Source of the DNA: Isoetes taiwanensis | Taxonomy: Eukaryota > Streptophyta > Lycopodiopsida > Isoetales > Isoetaceae | Reading direction: 5' to 3' | DNA: 64,000 bases | Assembly: GCA_021234155.1 (NCBI GenBank) | Contig: JAJEKV010000112.1 | Span: 62,001 to 126,000, forward strand | In this document: piece after piece, positions 11,740 through 22,508 of the stretch | Numbering within the stretch: position 1 is the first letter of the stretch | Layout: each line of letters opens with the position of its first letter | Position numbers and translations under genes: made by a program | Notes under the pieces: generated by a model | What the model was told of the DNA's origin: nothing | The model's database searches: none | Seen by the model: only the letters and a program-made list of their open reading frames with translations

Positions 11740-12540
11740 GTGAGGCCGATCAATATCTTACCTGAAGAGTCTTTCCTGAAGAAGGTGAGCTTTCCGCCAC
11801 ACGCAGACCTTTGTTTTTCTTTGAAGGTAGCCCTTTGTTTTTATTTGAAGGAAAGACACGTGCTACTGCGCCGAAAAGCGAGGCAAAACAACTTCAGGAA
11901 GCAAGAACTCGATCCTTTGCCAACACCGCAAATAGGATCGGACATCCGCAAGCGGGGATAGGATCCGGGATCTACAAACAGGGATTCAACTCTCTGGAGC
12001 CGGGATAGAAAGCCACGTTGCCCAGACGGGATAGAAAGCCACGTTTACATATGCCGGAATAGCTTACAGGAGCTTTTTGCTGGAGCCCTTTGCTGGTGCC
12101 GACAGCCCCTCTTCGTAACCTTTCGTAACAAATCCGCCTTTTGATCGTACCAACCGCCAAGCGAGGGAGCAAGGAGGTCGCCCCGATAGCCAAAACTCGT
12201 GAAACGGATTAGAGATGAAGATCAAGCTCAGAGAAGTTCGGATGCAGAACCGGAATCTCCTATTCCTAGCATTTGGCGAGATCGAGGCGGGGGGCATATC
12301 GGGTGGGGTCTGGTATCGAGGCGGGGCGGATTTTTGATTCAGGGGCATATCGTGGGGTGCGAGGCGGATCCAGGCCGGGGCATGGCTATGAATGTAATGG
12401 AGGCGAAGGTGGAGATGGAGCACCATGCGGGAGTTTACGCACCGCTAGGTCGATTGCAGCAGATCCACAGAGATATAGAGATCCACATGAATCGGCCTAC
12501 AAGATTTGCAAGAATAGACTGTAAAGGAAGCGGCTGAAGC
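11740..12540. other. Mixed non-coding segment of the insertion
   Basis: Open frames occur on both strands but none has a recognisable domain. Short local repeats (AGGATCGGACATCCGCAAG-like, GGGATAGAAAGCCACGTT twice near 12003-12042, GGCGGGGCGGAT-like) explain the open frames better than coding does. Confidence 0.4.
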
Positions 12541-13089
12541 CCGATATCGAGCTTATCTCCAAAAGCGCTTATCTTCAAAAAACGTTTCTCCGTTTACGCT
12601 CCTTCGCTTTGGAATCAATCAGGTAATGCGCATATGATTCATAGCATGCAAAGCTTTTCGACGGATTCGTGTATTTGCGATTGTCATTCCTTTTAAAGCC
12701 GGATTCGTGGTTGCAGATCTGCCGGAAACCAGAGTTTTCCAAGTGGTACAACATGATCTGCGGCACAAAGGTGTGTACCAAATTTCAAAATTCAAATATT
12801 GGGGGGAAAAAAGGGCGGGGTATAAGAAACAATGGAATAAGTCTTGAAAATAAGTCACGTGGAGTGAGTTTTGAAGTTGTCATAATATTTGTATAATGCA
12901 TTATTATTATTAGTTGTAAGTAGGCTAAATTATTTTTCAGTTGTTATAATGTGCATTATAGGTGCATATGATGTCCATTAGATAAATACATGGGGAGGGT
13001 CTATTTATCATAGAAAATACATAGGAAATTTATGGGGAGGGTAATTTTTCATAGAAAATACATAAAATATTGTGTTTATTAAAAAATAC

Positions 13090-13440
13090 ATAGTATAGTA
13101 TAGTGTGTGCTAATACTAATGTGTGCTAGTGTGAAATGCTAATGTGTGCTAATACTAATGTGTGCTAAAACTAATGTGTGCTAATACTAATGTGTACTAA
13201 TGTATAAAAATGCTAATGTGTGCTAATACTAATTGTGGTAGTATAAAGTACTAATTGTGTGCTAATTGTGGTAGTATAAAGTACTAATGTGTGCTAATTA
13301 AGGTGTGCTAGTATAAAAATGCTAATGTGTGCTAATACTAATGTGTGCTAGTATAAAAACAATTGTTAAATACTAATGTGTGCTAAATACTAATGGTGCG
13401 CTAAATAAACTATGGTGTGATAGAATAATAAACTATGGTG
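13090..13440. repeat. Minisatellite built on CTAATGTGTG
   Basis: Variable-length units combine CTAATGTGTG, CTAATACTAATG and GTATAAAAATG. The pattern looks like replication-slippage expansion. Confidence 0.85.
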
Positions 13441-13504
13441 GAAAATTAGATGGATAGATAGATAAAATGATGCTCCGCAAAAATAATCTCTGGCCCTTGA
13501 AATT

Positions 13505-13985
13505 GCCTTTTCTCGACTCGCGAGTCGAGAAAGGCCCTAAAACCTGCGTTTTTCGCTTTAAGCTGCCTTTCTCGACTCGCGAGTGGAGAAAGGCCTTCTG
13601 ACCCTAAAACCTGCGTTTTTCGCTTTGAGCTGCCTTTCTCGACTCGCGAGTCGAGAAAGGCCTTCTGACCCCTAAAACCTGCGTTTTTTGCTTTGAGCTG
13701 CCTTTCTCGACTCGCGAGTCGAGAAAGGCCTTCTGACCCCTAAAACCTGCGTTTTTTGCTTTGAGCTGCCTTTCTCGACTCGCGAGTCGAGAAAGGCCTT
13801 CTGACCCCTAAAACCTGCGTTTTTCGCTCTGAGCTGTCTTTCTCGACTCGCGAGTCGAGAAAGGCCTTCTGACCCCTAAAACCTACGTTTTTAAGCTCTT
13901 TTGCCTTTTCGACTTCAGCGAGAAAGGCCTTCTGACCCCTAAAACTTGCGTTTTTCGCTTTGAGCTGCCTTTCTCGACTCTCAGG
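13505..13985. repeat. 68-bp tandem array of palindromes
   Basis: Palindrome cores start at about 13512, 13571, 13638, 13706, 13774 and 13842, giving spacings of 59, 67, 68, 68 and 68 bases, followed by two degenerate units to about 13985. Each good unit contains the perfect palindrome CTCGACTCGCGAGTCGAG extended by TTT/AAA arms, then GGCCTTCTGACCCCTAAAAC, CTGCGTTTTTCGCTTTGAG and CTGCC. The 13571 unit has one change (GAGTGGAG). It lies inside the 3.77-kb insertion. Confidence 0.95.
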
Positions 13986-14621
13986 CCTGTATTTTCCAAA
14001 AATGGCCCTAAGAACTGTGTTTTATTTTAATTTTTTTGCCTGTAGCATCACTTGTCTAACTTGATTTTGTCTTTTGCAGTTCTTATCTCGACCAGATAGT
14101 ACATGCTTGGGAGCAATGAAAAGACCAGTTCATTGAAGAAAGATGTCGAGAAGAGGGTGGTGACATCAGTTGGACATACAAGCACGTGGCCTATGAAGGA
14201 ACTCCTCATACAAATTTCTATCGTCTGTAAGTTGCTCCGTGACTTGGACAGAGCTCCACGCGCCGTTTGCACTAGGTGGTTCATGTGTGAAGAGGGTGTA
14301 ATCATTGTGATAATACGACCACTATGGTCGCTTCACCCACTGTAATATATATTGTAATGAGCCCATTTATAAATATAAGGTATCTCAAAACTAGTATTTT
14401 TTGGTGATTAAGTAAACAATTTGCTTAATTTTTGTTGGAATTTGTGATCTCTTGTCTACCACCTAAGAGAATAGAGCCAAAATGTCTTGGTAAAGGAATG
14501 CACAGTAACAGACAAAAATTCGAATTAATGACAGTTTTCGGGTCGGGGTGCTCCTTTTTGTGTAAAATAACAGAGTTCCGAAAAAAAGTGGGAATGGAAT
14601 GAGTCCCACTTTAATTAAATA

Positions 14622-16470
14622 CGACTTGATGTTATTTTTGATGAGACACGAATGGCTCGTGAAACTTACAATCCCACAGCTTCAACTGTCATATTGCGTG
14701 ATTTTCATACTGAAGAGGATGATGATCCTCTTGTCCTAAGTTCTCCAAATGCTACTAGTGCTCAGAATCCTATGTTATCATCTTATACACTTCCTCATAC
14801 TTCTACATCCGCTCACAATTCTTTACCATCTCATATCCTTCCTCATACTTCTACATCCGTTCACAATCCTTCATTAGTCCTTCATGAACTTCCTGATATG
14901 TCTGCTTCGATGAGCCCTGATGATGATAATGGTAGCATGGATGTGGTACCGGTTGCACCTAATATTGTTCCCTCCTCACACCGTCATTGGCAACCTACTA
15001 AAAGAATTTTGGACTATCATGCCGGATGTTATTATCTTGATGATACTTATTCTTGTTTTACTATTACAGATGATCCTACCACTTATGATGAGGCGGTTGC
15101 TTCTCCACAGAGTGCAAATTGGAAAATTGCTAGAATATGATTCCTTAATTCATAAGGGAACTTGGGAGTTGGTAGAATTGCCTCCTGGAAGGAAGACGGT
15201 TAAATGTAAGTGGACATTCAAGACTAAATATCGGTGATGGTACTTTTGATAAGTTTAAAGCTTCGCTTGGTTCTTGAAAGGTTATTCTCAAGTTGCGGTG
15301 TTGATTATCTTTGAAACATTCTCACCCGTAGTTTGGCTAACTCCATGAGGAGGGCTCTTTTAGCATTTTGCGGTGCCTATGATTTGGAAGTACATCGGAT
15401 GGATGTTAAGGCGGCTTTTCTTAATGGTGATCTTCAAGAAGAAATTTACATGGAGCAACCAGTTGGATATGTTGTTCAAGGGAAGGAGGCTATGGTATGT
15501 AGGTTGCGGAAATCTCTATATGGGCTTAAGGGGCTTCCGCGAGCATGGTACTTGAAGATGAATAATTTTCTATTATACAGGATATCTTCCTAGTGCGCCA
15601 GATTGAATCTTTATGTCAAGAGATGTAATGGACGATTTGTTATTATAGCTCTATATGTTGATAATACGATTTTAGGCGCTAATGATATCAATTTCCTTAA
15701 TCAAGTCAAGCGAGATCTTTCAACGGCCTTTGAGATGGTTGATCTTGGGGCGATCCGTTCATGTTTGGGAATTGAAGTGACTAGAGATAGAAGCAAAGGA
15801 TGGTTGCAGTTACGTCAAAACAAGTATATTAATGATATGGTTAAGAAGTTTGGTTTGGAGCATGCTAAGAGTCAAGTTACACCTTTGCCTATAAGCTCGG
15901 AAGTATTCTTTGTCTACTTGATTCTCCTCTTTCGGATCTGAGAGACTTCGGATGAAATCGGTTCCATATGCTAGTCTTGTTGGAGCCTTGATGTATTTGG
16001 CACATGCTACTCGTCGATATAAGCTGCGGCTAACACATTGGGTCAATTTATGCGGGATCCGGGCATCAAACATTGGCAAGCTGCGAAGCGAGTTCTTCGT
16101 TATCTAAAAGGCACTAACAATTATGGACTTCTTTACAGAAAGCAAGATCATCATATTTCTCTCACTCTTCATGGTTATACTGATGCTGATTGGGCTGGAG
16201 ATAATGAAACTTTGAGATCTACTAGTGGGGCTTGTTTTTTCTTTGATAAGTCTCTTGTTTCCTGGTTTAGTAAAAGCTGACATTGTGTTCTTTGTGTCTT
16301 CAACCGAAATTTGAGTATGTTCTTTGCTTCTTTTAGCGAGTCGAGAACTTGTTTGGTTGCGAAGAATGTTGGAATGTTTTCAACAAGTGCAATTGCAGCC
16401 GACACGGCTATTATGTGATAACCAACTCGATGGAGGCCTGGCAACCCTTTGTGCGATAGCATCTTGTCCT
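14622..16470 (+). pseudogene. Copia pol, 3-prime part: reverse transcriptase and RNase H
   Basis: The coding sense resumes with LDVIFDETRMARETYNP. A Ser/Pro-rich linker leads to the RT region: GTWELVELPPGRKTVKCKW (about 15160), MDVKAAFLNGDLQEEIYMEQ (15402-15461), CRLRKSLYGLKGLPRAWY and LYVDNTIL (15650-15673). The catalytic YVDD box reads YVDN (AAT at 15662), so the second Asp is lost. RNase H-like blocks HWQAAKRVLRYLKGT and YTDADWAGD follow (16070-16205), and a frame-shifted tail continues to about 16465. Frameshifts lie near 15235, 15300, 15590 and 15935. Confidence 0.85.
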
Positions 16471-16520
16471 ATGGGTTAGGTAGGGCCTAGTCTAGAATAG
16501 AACGCCAATTCGTTCTGAAG

Positions 16521-16544
16521 CCTGCCTGCCTGCCTGCCTGCCTG
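16521..16544 (+). repeat. CCTG microsatellite
   Basis: Six CCTG units in a row, just past the end of the copia relic. Confidence 0.9.
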
Positions 16545-19442
16545 GATATTACAGACAAGTCCTAGAGACAAGTCATGGGTTTGAATTTACAATAGGTCCT
16601 TGTTGCGGGCTTTTGCACTGCTCTTCAATCTGTTGTGCTTAAAACAAAATTCAGGTTCTCAATTCTTCTTTCAACCAAGTCTGACAGCCATAGCTACGGC
16701 AGCAGGCTAATTTTGCTGGCATAGCCATAGCCTAAAGCCAGCTTAGATTTGAGAGTGTAGTCTCGAATTTCTGTAGCCTGGAAAACCTTGAATCTGTGAG
16801 TCCGATTTCAAAAAGGGGTTGAATTTATAGGTCGAATTTGAGGTGCAATCTAGGCTCCTGTCGTATTTTTTTTCCCTTTCTGGCAGCTTTGAGTTTGGGT
16901 GCAAAGGTTTTTTGGTGGTGAGGCCATACCCATAGCGGGTTTAGAAAGAGAAGCCAACCAGAGGCCTAGCTTCTTCCTCCCTTTTTTTCCTTCAGCTGTG
17001 CTTGTGAGTTTACAGCAGGGTAGCTGATGTTAGTCAGCGAGCTCATACTGCCATGGATTGTAGAAATTTAATCTGTAATTTGAATTGTTTGTTTTGCACC
17101 ATTAACCCAAGTGTTTATGTTTTTTAAATGTTGTTGGCCCTTGATCTAGTTTGGAATGGTAAACTTATCTCATCGTTCAGCATTGTACACTAATTTTCTC
17201 CTGAGATGAAACACTACGTGCCTGATTCGTTAAATGCATCATAAATTTGATGACGTACATCATATCTGTAGAATGGATGGACTGGCAACTTTAATAATCA
17301 AACTGCACGATAAAAAATGTACCTTACATACATTCAGAAGCCCTCCATTCCCTGCATAATATAGTATTGAAAGTATCTTAACAAACATGAATTCAAATTA
17401 AAAACTAAAGCACAGACGTTAATTATTAATCTCAATATAGAAACGTGCTTATATCCCATGGAAACTTAGGAAGCTTTTTGATACCCAGTTCTCTTACCTG
17501 CAACGTTTGTAGAAATGCATGTTAATGTCAATCGCTTTACTTCTGCAGTGTTATGCACAACCAAGTTTGATGTTCTCACTTGCGCCTCAATGGGAGGTTG
17601 GTCCACATTTTTTATACTGAATATGGTGGACGACTACAGATGCTTCTTGAATAGCATTTTTTACCATGTACAAGTTTCTTCTCTCCTTCACCACTAGGTT
17701 CTAATACATTTTCCTCATTGCCTCTCTCCACATTAGATAGTCCATGTACACAAACCCCTGTATTTCCAGCTTTCACTTCTCAAGCCTTCTGTTAGGCTTT
17801 CAGGCAAAATTTCTGCAACTGTAGCAACAGAAGCCTGTCCTTCATTTGCCTCTTCCAGTGCATTAATGTTCGGGGGCTTTCCAGGTTTACAGCTTCTACA
17901 TGCTTTGGATCATACTTCCATTTGAAGGTTATGGTGGCATTTTCTATATTTCCTTTAATATTGATAAAGATCTTAGCTTCCATACTACTGCAGGTTTCTT
18001 ATGCCACCACAAAATCCTTCTTTGGATTATCTGTTCTAAGAGATAATAGACATTGTTTCTCAAGAGAACCGGAGCTGGAGAATATGCACCTAACATCACA
18101 GTATAAGTCATGTTGTAAGGAAGCAATTTGCTCTTCATGATATGAGACAGCTAAGATGACTTCATATCAATACCATAGTGGCTATATGCATTAGTGCATG
18201 GCATGACATGAATGATGCATACAGAACCCGGTTAATAAGAGTGTCCTTCTTTGCTCCAGCAATGATCTATACTGTATAACTATCGCGCATAGATTGCATT
18301 CATGGTATTGTGAGTAAAATACATCCACTTTTGCAGCTGCAAAAGACGTTATATGCACCCCAGAGAGATTTTCACCTTTTCCATACATAATGATGTGCAG
18401 TCCCAACAATGGCATCATCATCTTCGAAAACCCTGTTATAAATAACAGTAAGGATGGATTTAGCCTGTGCATAATTTGCGAGCATAAAGAACATGCCTTT
18501 AGGAGCATGCCACCTACCATATGCTTATGAGACACACTTCATTGAACATCCAATTTTAACATTGCCATTCTCTTCATGCTTTTAGAGATACAACCTTCAC
18601 CAACGTCTTCTCCTTGCTCCACTATAGAAGAGATTGCTTTTGCTTTTTGTTCATCCGAATCATCCCTCGTCAAATTCTGGCATCAAAGAAGTAACTATTA
18701 TTGTTGACCTGAACCAAACAATGCATTTCAATGTCTAAAAATAATTATGCTTTCCATAACCAAGCAAGAAAAAAAATACACCTCATGAGTGCTACTCTGA
18801 GAGACTTGAATGAAGCTATGATTTTGGAACCCTTCTAGCTGGACAAACAACCCAAAGGCCTAATCAAAGCCACATCGTACCTTACAGACTGTATAACTCA
18901 CAAGGAGCTGTAGATTCCTCTTTTCCAAGCTCTGCACTCTCATTTCTCTACCAAAATCAGAATGTAAACCATTCTTCATTCCGTGGCATCCGTGCTCAAA
19001 TTTCTTCCCCGACCACGATCAAACTCACTATGCCTGCTTTCATGTGATCCTTCTCATATGCCTGCTCTGATGCGTATGATCTTCCTCAACCCTATATCTT
19101 TTGTTTTCATTGCCCGTGCTTTTATCTTAAGTAGACCTATCCTTAATCGGATCCCTGCTTCCATGCCTATCAGAGTCCCAGGGATTTGCATTTTCCTTGA
19201 ATGTCCTCCCAGATCAGATAAGCCAAAAGTTATGCGATTTTGAAGTTTCAAACACTCTTAGTCATAACCAAAACAATGTCCAACTTTAGTATGAACATGT
19301 TCAGGGGCATTATAACTCTACAAAATATGTACAGTCGAAGTATAATATACTTTTTAAACACTATATGACGTAAAAAAAGTTTCACAAAGTTTGGCTTGAA
19401 ATTTTCTAACCTGACATACATATATTGGAAGGAAATTTAGCA
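16545..19442. other. No supported gene
   Basis: About 2.9 kb of ordinary AT-rich sequence. Short frames on the minus strand (17792-18535) have mixed composition and no domain I can name. 19000-19240 read leftwards has Arg/Asp/Ser-rich scraps that could be an old RS-type protein piece, too broken to call. The last few hundred bases before 19443 would hold the 3-prime UTR of the BTB gene. Confidence 0.4.
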
Positions 19443-21371
19443 TCATAGGAGACATTTCTCCATTAGTGTATATGACTCTCGCATTTGTATAGCTCCATAC
19501 ATCTCAATCCCATTGTCATGAAGAGTAGCATTCCCTGCCAATTTCTTGCCCTTATACACCAAATGCCAATTAGAGGGCATGGTCATAGAGTTCAGCTCCA
19601 TCTCTTTTAAAATTTTCTTCTTCGCCACACCAATAGGCTGAAATAAATCCATAGGAAATGATAGGGACATGTAATCAGTTGTCATGACAGAGATGTAAAA
19701 GTCCTTAGAGAAATCTGATTGGTACAACATGTCTAAAGGCACCACGGGCTTCACATCCTCCTCATGTATGTTCTTTATAATCTGCAAACATATAAAGGTA
19801 CTCAGAAAAAAGACTACAGAATCGAGCATATTCATTATTGGCTTCAAAGATGAGAAATTTACTTGCATGCGGGACTCTTCATCTGGTCCAGACATTTGCG
19901 AACCCTCAAGACAATTAGGCAGATCAGCCTCTAACTTACTATCTTTTAGAGCTTTGGAGATTTTCGAAGGCATTTGGTCATCATGCAAACAAGAACAAGA
20001 GCAGTCCCTAAGCCTCTTCTTGCTGAGACGAACTTTCAATTCCTCGACTTCGTCTCGCAAAGCTAATACCACATCTCCAAGAGCACATGCGAAGCCTGAC
20101 GATATAACCTCTTTCACTCTCTCACTTGAAAGAGTAGCACAATTAACCAAGTGCTCTAATGTTTGCTTCTCAGTCTGTGTTAAGCTGACCTCTTTACAAT
20201 ATAACTTAATCTCGTCATATAGCGTATCATGAGCCCCAAGTGTGTGAGACAGTGCTTTGGCAAATTCCAGAAATAAAGTGAATGGAAAAGGATTTATGCT
20301 ATTCCTACATAGACGAAGATACTTGAGCAGAAAATTTGTGCCAGTGCATTCAAAATGAAAGAGTTTATATTCATCTTCAATAAAGCTTGTGATCAATTTG
20401 AGAGCTAACTCGGGAGACGAAGTGCCCAAATCTTCTGGTAAAATTCGCTCAAAAATATTTCTCCTCAGCTCCATTACAGTTTCATTTTTTAGAGGAATGT
20501 TATCAATCAGAACAAGGAAATGAATTATTGTATGAGCAGATTTCGGAATTGACAGACTTTCTTGTTCTTCTGGGGTCTTTAGTTTATCAGCTCTGATCTC
20601 TTGTTCCTGCCCTTCACCAGTTACATAGTGTATATTTCCTTCAATCAAGCTCTTGGCAACAAGACAAAGTGCACGAGTCTCCAATGGACTAGCTGTTTTA
20701 GCTGCTAAAACAAAAGAATCGATAATTTTTTTCCCTTGAGACTGAGGCCATCTTAAGGCTGAAACTATCACATCCAACTGATATTCAGGTAACAAAACCA
20801 GTTTCTGCACAAAATCATCTAGATCCCTTCCTTCTATTTTCTCGATCAACGTGCATAAGGCTTGCCGGCATTTTTTAATATAAACACCAATCTGATACTT
20901 TGGTAGATGTATTCCTACCTGTTGAAGAAGGGCCAGGGTTTTGAACACTGATCTCCATGAACGAAGCATATATTCTTGCCAAAACCTGTCGCAGTACTCT
21001 TCTAAATTATCTCCATTGAACATGGCCGATGTGCTCATCCCCAAAACGGTGGCTCCATGGCTAAGATACACAAATTTGATATCTGCAACTAGGTGGATTG
21101 TTCTTCCATAACAAAAATCCACAATCCTCTGAAAAATGTCCATCCCTCCTGGAAAACTGTCCATGTTTATGAACATGTGTCTTGGTTTTTCCACAGATGC
21201 GCAGAGTTGCCTGAAGAACTTGCATCTCGGGAGCAAAACGCATTTGTGGCAATGAAATTTGTGGCCACCTATTCTTATCGTCATATCGCAAGAGTTGCCT
21301 GCAAAATCAAGCCACAGGCCTGTTGGATGCAACGGAAGCGAACCATCTTCTTCCAAACAAGAGCTATCCAT
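19443..21371 (-). CDS. BTB/NPH3-like protein with ubiquitin-like C-terminus
   Basis: An intact frame of 642 codons (615 after splicing), the longest clean gene here. Residues about 25-110 form a BTB/POZ domain (CDMTIRIGGHKFHCHKCVLL, with FQRIVDFCYG). The middle (about 120-435) is alpha-helical and NPH3-like, ending in a diverged NPH3 core with LYDEIKLYCKEVSLTQTEKQ and a coiled-coil LRDEVEELKVRL. Such proteins usually act as Cullin3 substrate adaptors. The last 65 residues carry LVYKGKKL, TLHDNGI and GAIQMR, the pattern of a ubiquitin-like beta-grasp, which is unusual for this family. A Cys-rich and acidic linker separates the two. Start chosen at the first ATG with BTB following directly. An in-frame intron at 19782-19862 is predicted. 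Signalling role is inference from the family. Confidence 0.85.
   Translation of the reverse strand: MDSSCLEEDGSLPLHPTGLWLDFAGNSCDMTIRIGGHKFHCHKCVLLPRCKFFRQLCASVEKPRHMFINMDSFPGGMDIFQRIVDFCYGRTIHLVADIKFVYLSHGATVLGMSTSAMFNGDNLEEYCDRFWQEYMLRSWRSVFKTLALLQQVGIHLPKYQIGVYIKKCRQALCTLIEKIEGRDLDDFVQKLVLLPEYQLDVIVSALRWPQSQGKKIIDSFVLAAKTASPLETRALCLVAKSLIEGNIHYVTGEGQEQEIRADKLKTPEEQESLSIPKSAHTIIHFLVLIDNIPLKNETVMELRRNIFERILPEDLGTSSPELALKLITSFIEDEYKLFHFECTGTNFLLKYLRLCRNSINPFPFTLFLEFAKALSHTLGAHDTLYDEIKLYCKEVSLTQTEKQTLEHLVNCATLSSERVKEVISSGFACALGDVVLALRDEVEELKVRLSKKRLRDCSCSCLHDDQMPSKISKALKDSKLEADLPNCLEGSQMSGPDEESRMQVNFSSLKPIMNMLDSVVFFLSTFICLQIIKNIHEEDVKPVVPLDMLYQSDFSKDFYISVMTTDYMSLSFPMDLFQPIGVAKKKILKEMELNSMTMPSNWHLVYKGKKLAGNATLHDNGIEMYGAIQMRESYTLMEKCLL
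19782..19862 (-). other. Predicted 81-bp in-frame intron in the BTB gene
   Basis: Donor CAA|GTAAAT and acceptor TTTATATGTTTGCAG|ATT with a T-rich stretch before it. Length 81 divides by three and the interval has no stop. If retained it inserts 27 residues, including a hydrophobic run (VVFFLSTFICL) resembling a membrane segment. If removed, SRMQ joins IIKNIHEED directly. Confidence 0.65.
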
Positions 21372-22233
21372 TTGGGCAGCAACGAAAAAACCTGGCCCTG
21401 CAGGAAAATGTAGATCTTTTGTTCAATCGACCTACTAAGTACGACTTTTTTACGCTTTGTTTTTTGTGTTTTCCCCCGTGTTTTTCTACAAAACGTGTTT
21501 TAGGTGGGAAGGTCGATTTTTTTTTCATATGCTTTTTTCAGTGTGGTGGCATATTCGTCTATGGATACTCTTTCAAATATCTATGAATATCCAAATATCT
21601 AGGAATATCCTATGAATATCCCATGTATATTATTCGGAAATATTCTATGAATATTGTCTTAGGATGTCCATGAATAGAGATATTGTGGAAGAAAGAAGAA
21701 ATTTGAGATTTAGGTGGGAAAATGTGAGGTGGATCTTTTTCTTGCAGTTTTTATTATGTGTTTCCAGCAAATTATTAGATGCTTATGGTTCTTTTGTAAT
21801 CTTTTAATATAGATATGGTGGAAATAGACATGGGCCAGGATGCAATGGGCGCGGCGGCACCAGTTCCATGGCAGTTCCACAACTGATTAGGACATTTGTG
21901 CCTGACCGGTTAGTCTCTAGTATAAGCTTAGGTCCCTAGTGTAAGCTTAGGTTAGTCCCTTAGTATTCTAAATGAGGTCCACCCTGGACTACCATAGTCG
22001 TCGGATCTATCGATCTTACGGCCTAGACCGTATGTTGGAACCTCTGGGCACTTTTCGTTTTGCTTATAGTCATTTATGATTGGGGGCACTTATAATTTTG
22101 TAATATGAAATACGTGTTCGCCTAAGGTTTGGATGGAATATCGGGCCTCTATATGGCTTCACCTAATGTTTTAGAATATGAAATACAGGGGCTCAAACCT
22201 CTACCAAAATAGCTGAAAATCCTAATAAGACTA

Positions 22234-22264
<31 letters not shown>

Positions 22265-22508
22265 AACTTAGGGATATGGTCTATGGTTTCAGGAATTGTC
22301 ATTTTTACATCCATATCAAATCCCCCTGGAACCCCTATTATTGTGCTATATATGTTCTTTTAGTTCTTTATTCTTCCAGTACGTAGCAAAAACTTATTTT
22401 TTTGTCCATTGCTTTAGAGTTGTGTGAACTTAGAATTTAGAATTCTTAGGGACGAGCTCCATGGGAATTGGAGAATATGTCGATTATTGATCACCATCCC
22501 TGGGACTC
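21372..22508. other. Upstream region of BTB gene and spacer
   Basis: Holds the presumed promoter of the BTB gene (no convincing TATA box), a small cluster of ATGAATATCC-like repeats (21580-21680) and a run of 24 T at 22234-22257. No coding region is supported. Confidence 0.5.

Larger units (their letters stand above)
10851..14621. mobile_element. 3.77-kb insertion with perfect inverted ends
   Basis: The left end TATTTAATTAAAGTGGGAC (10851-10869) is the exact reverse complement of the right end (14603-14621). The insertion cuts copia pol between GRDEV (before) and LDVIFDE (after), two blocks normally adjacent in copia. Two target-site readings fit: a TA duplication with TTTAATTAAAGTGGGAC ends (Tc1/mariner-like), or a 10-bp TTTAATTAAA duplication with a GTGGGAC terminal repeat (MULE-like). 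No transposase is visible inside, so it is non-autonomous. It carries a polypurine tract, a TAATGTGTGC minisatellite and a palindromic satellite. Confidence 0.75.

Noticed and set aside
11740-12537. Overlapping frames within the 3.77-kb insertion as a possible transposase
   Set aside because: No DDE-type or zinc motifs; local repeats explain the openness.
13505-13985. CRISPR-like array of regularly spaced palindromes
   Set aside because: The spacers are copies of one another, so it is a simple tandem satellite, and the context is a plant nuclear genome.
19000-19250. Arg/Asp/Ser-rich minus-strand scraps like an RS-domain protein
   Set aside because: Too short and interrupted by stops; it could equally be 3-prime UTR of the BTB gene.
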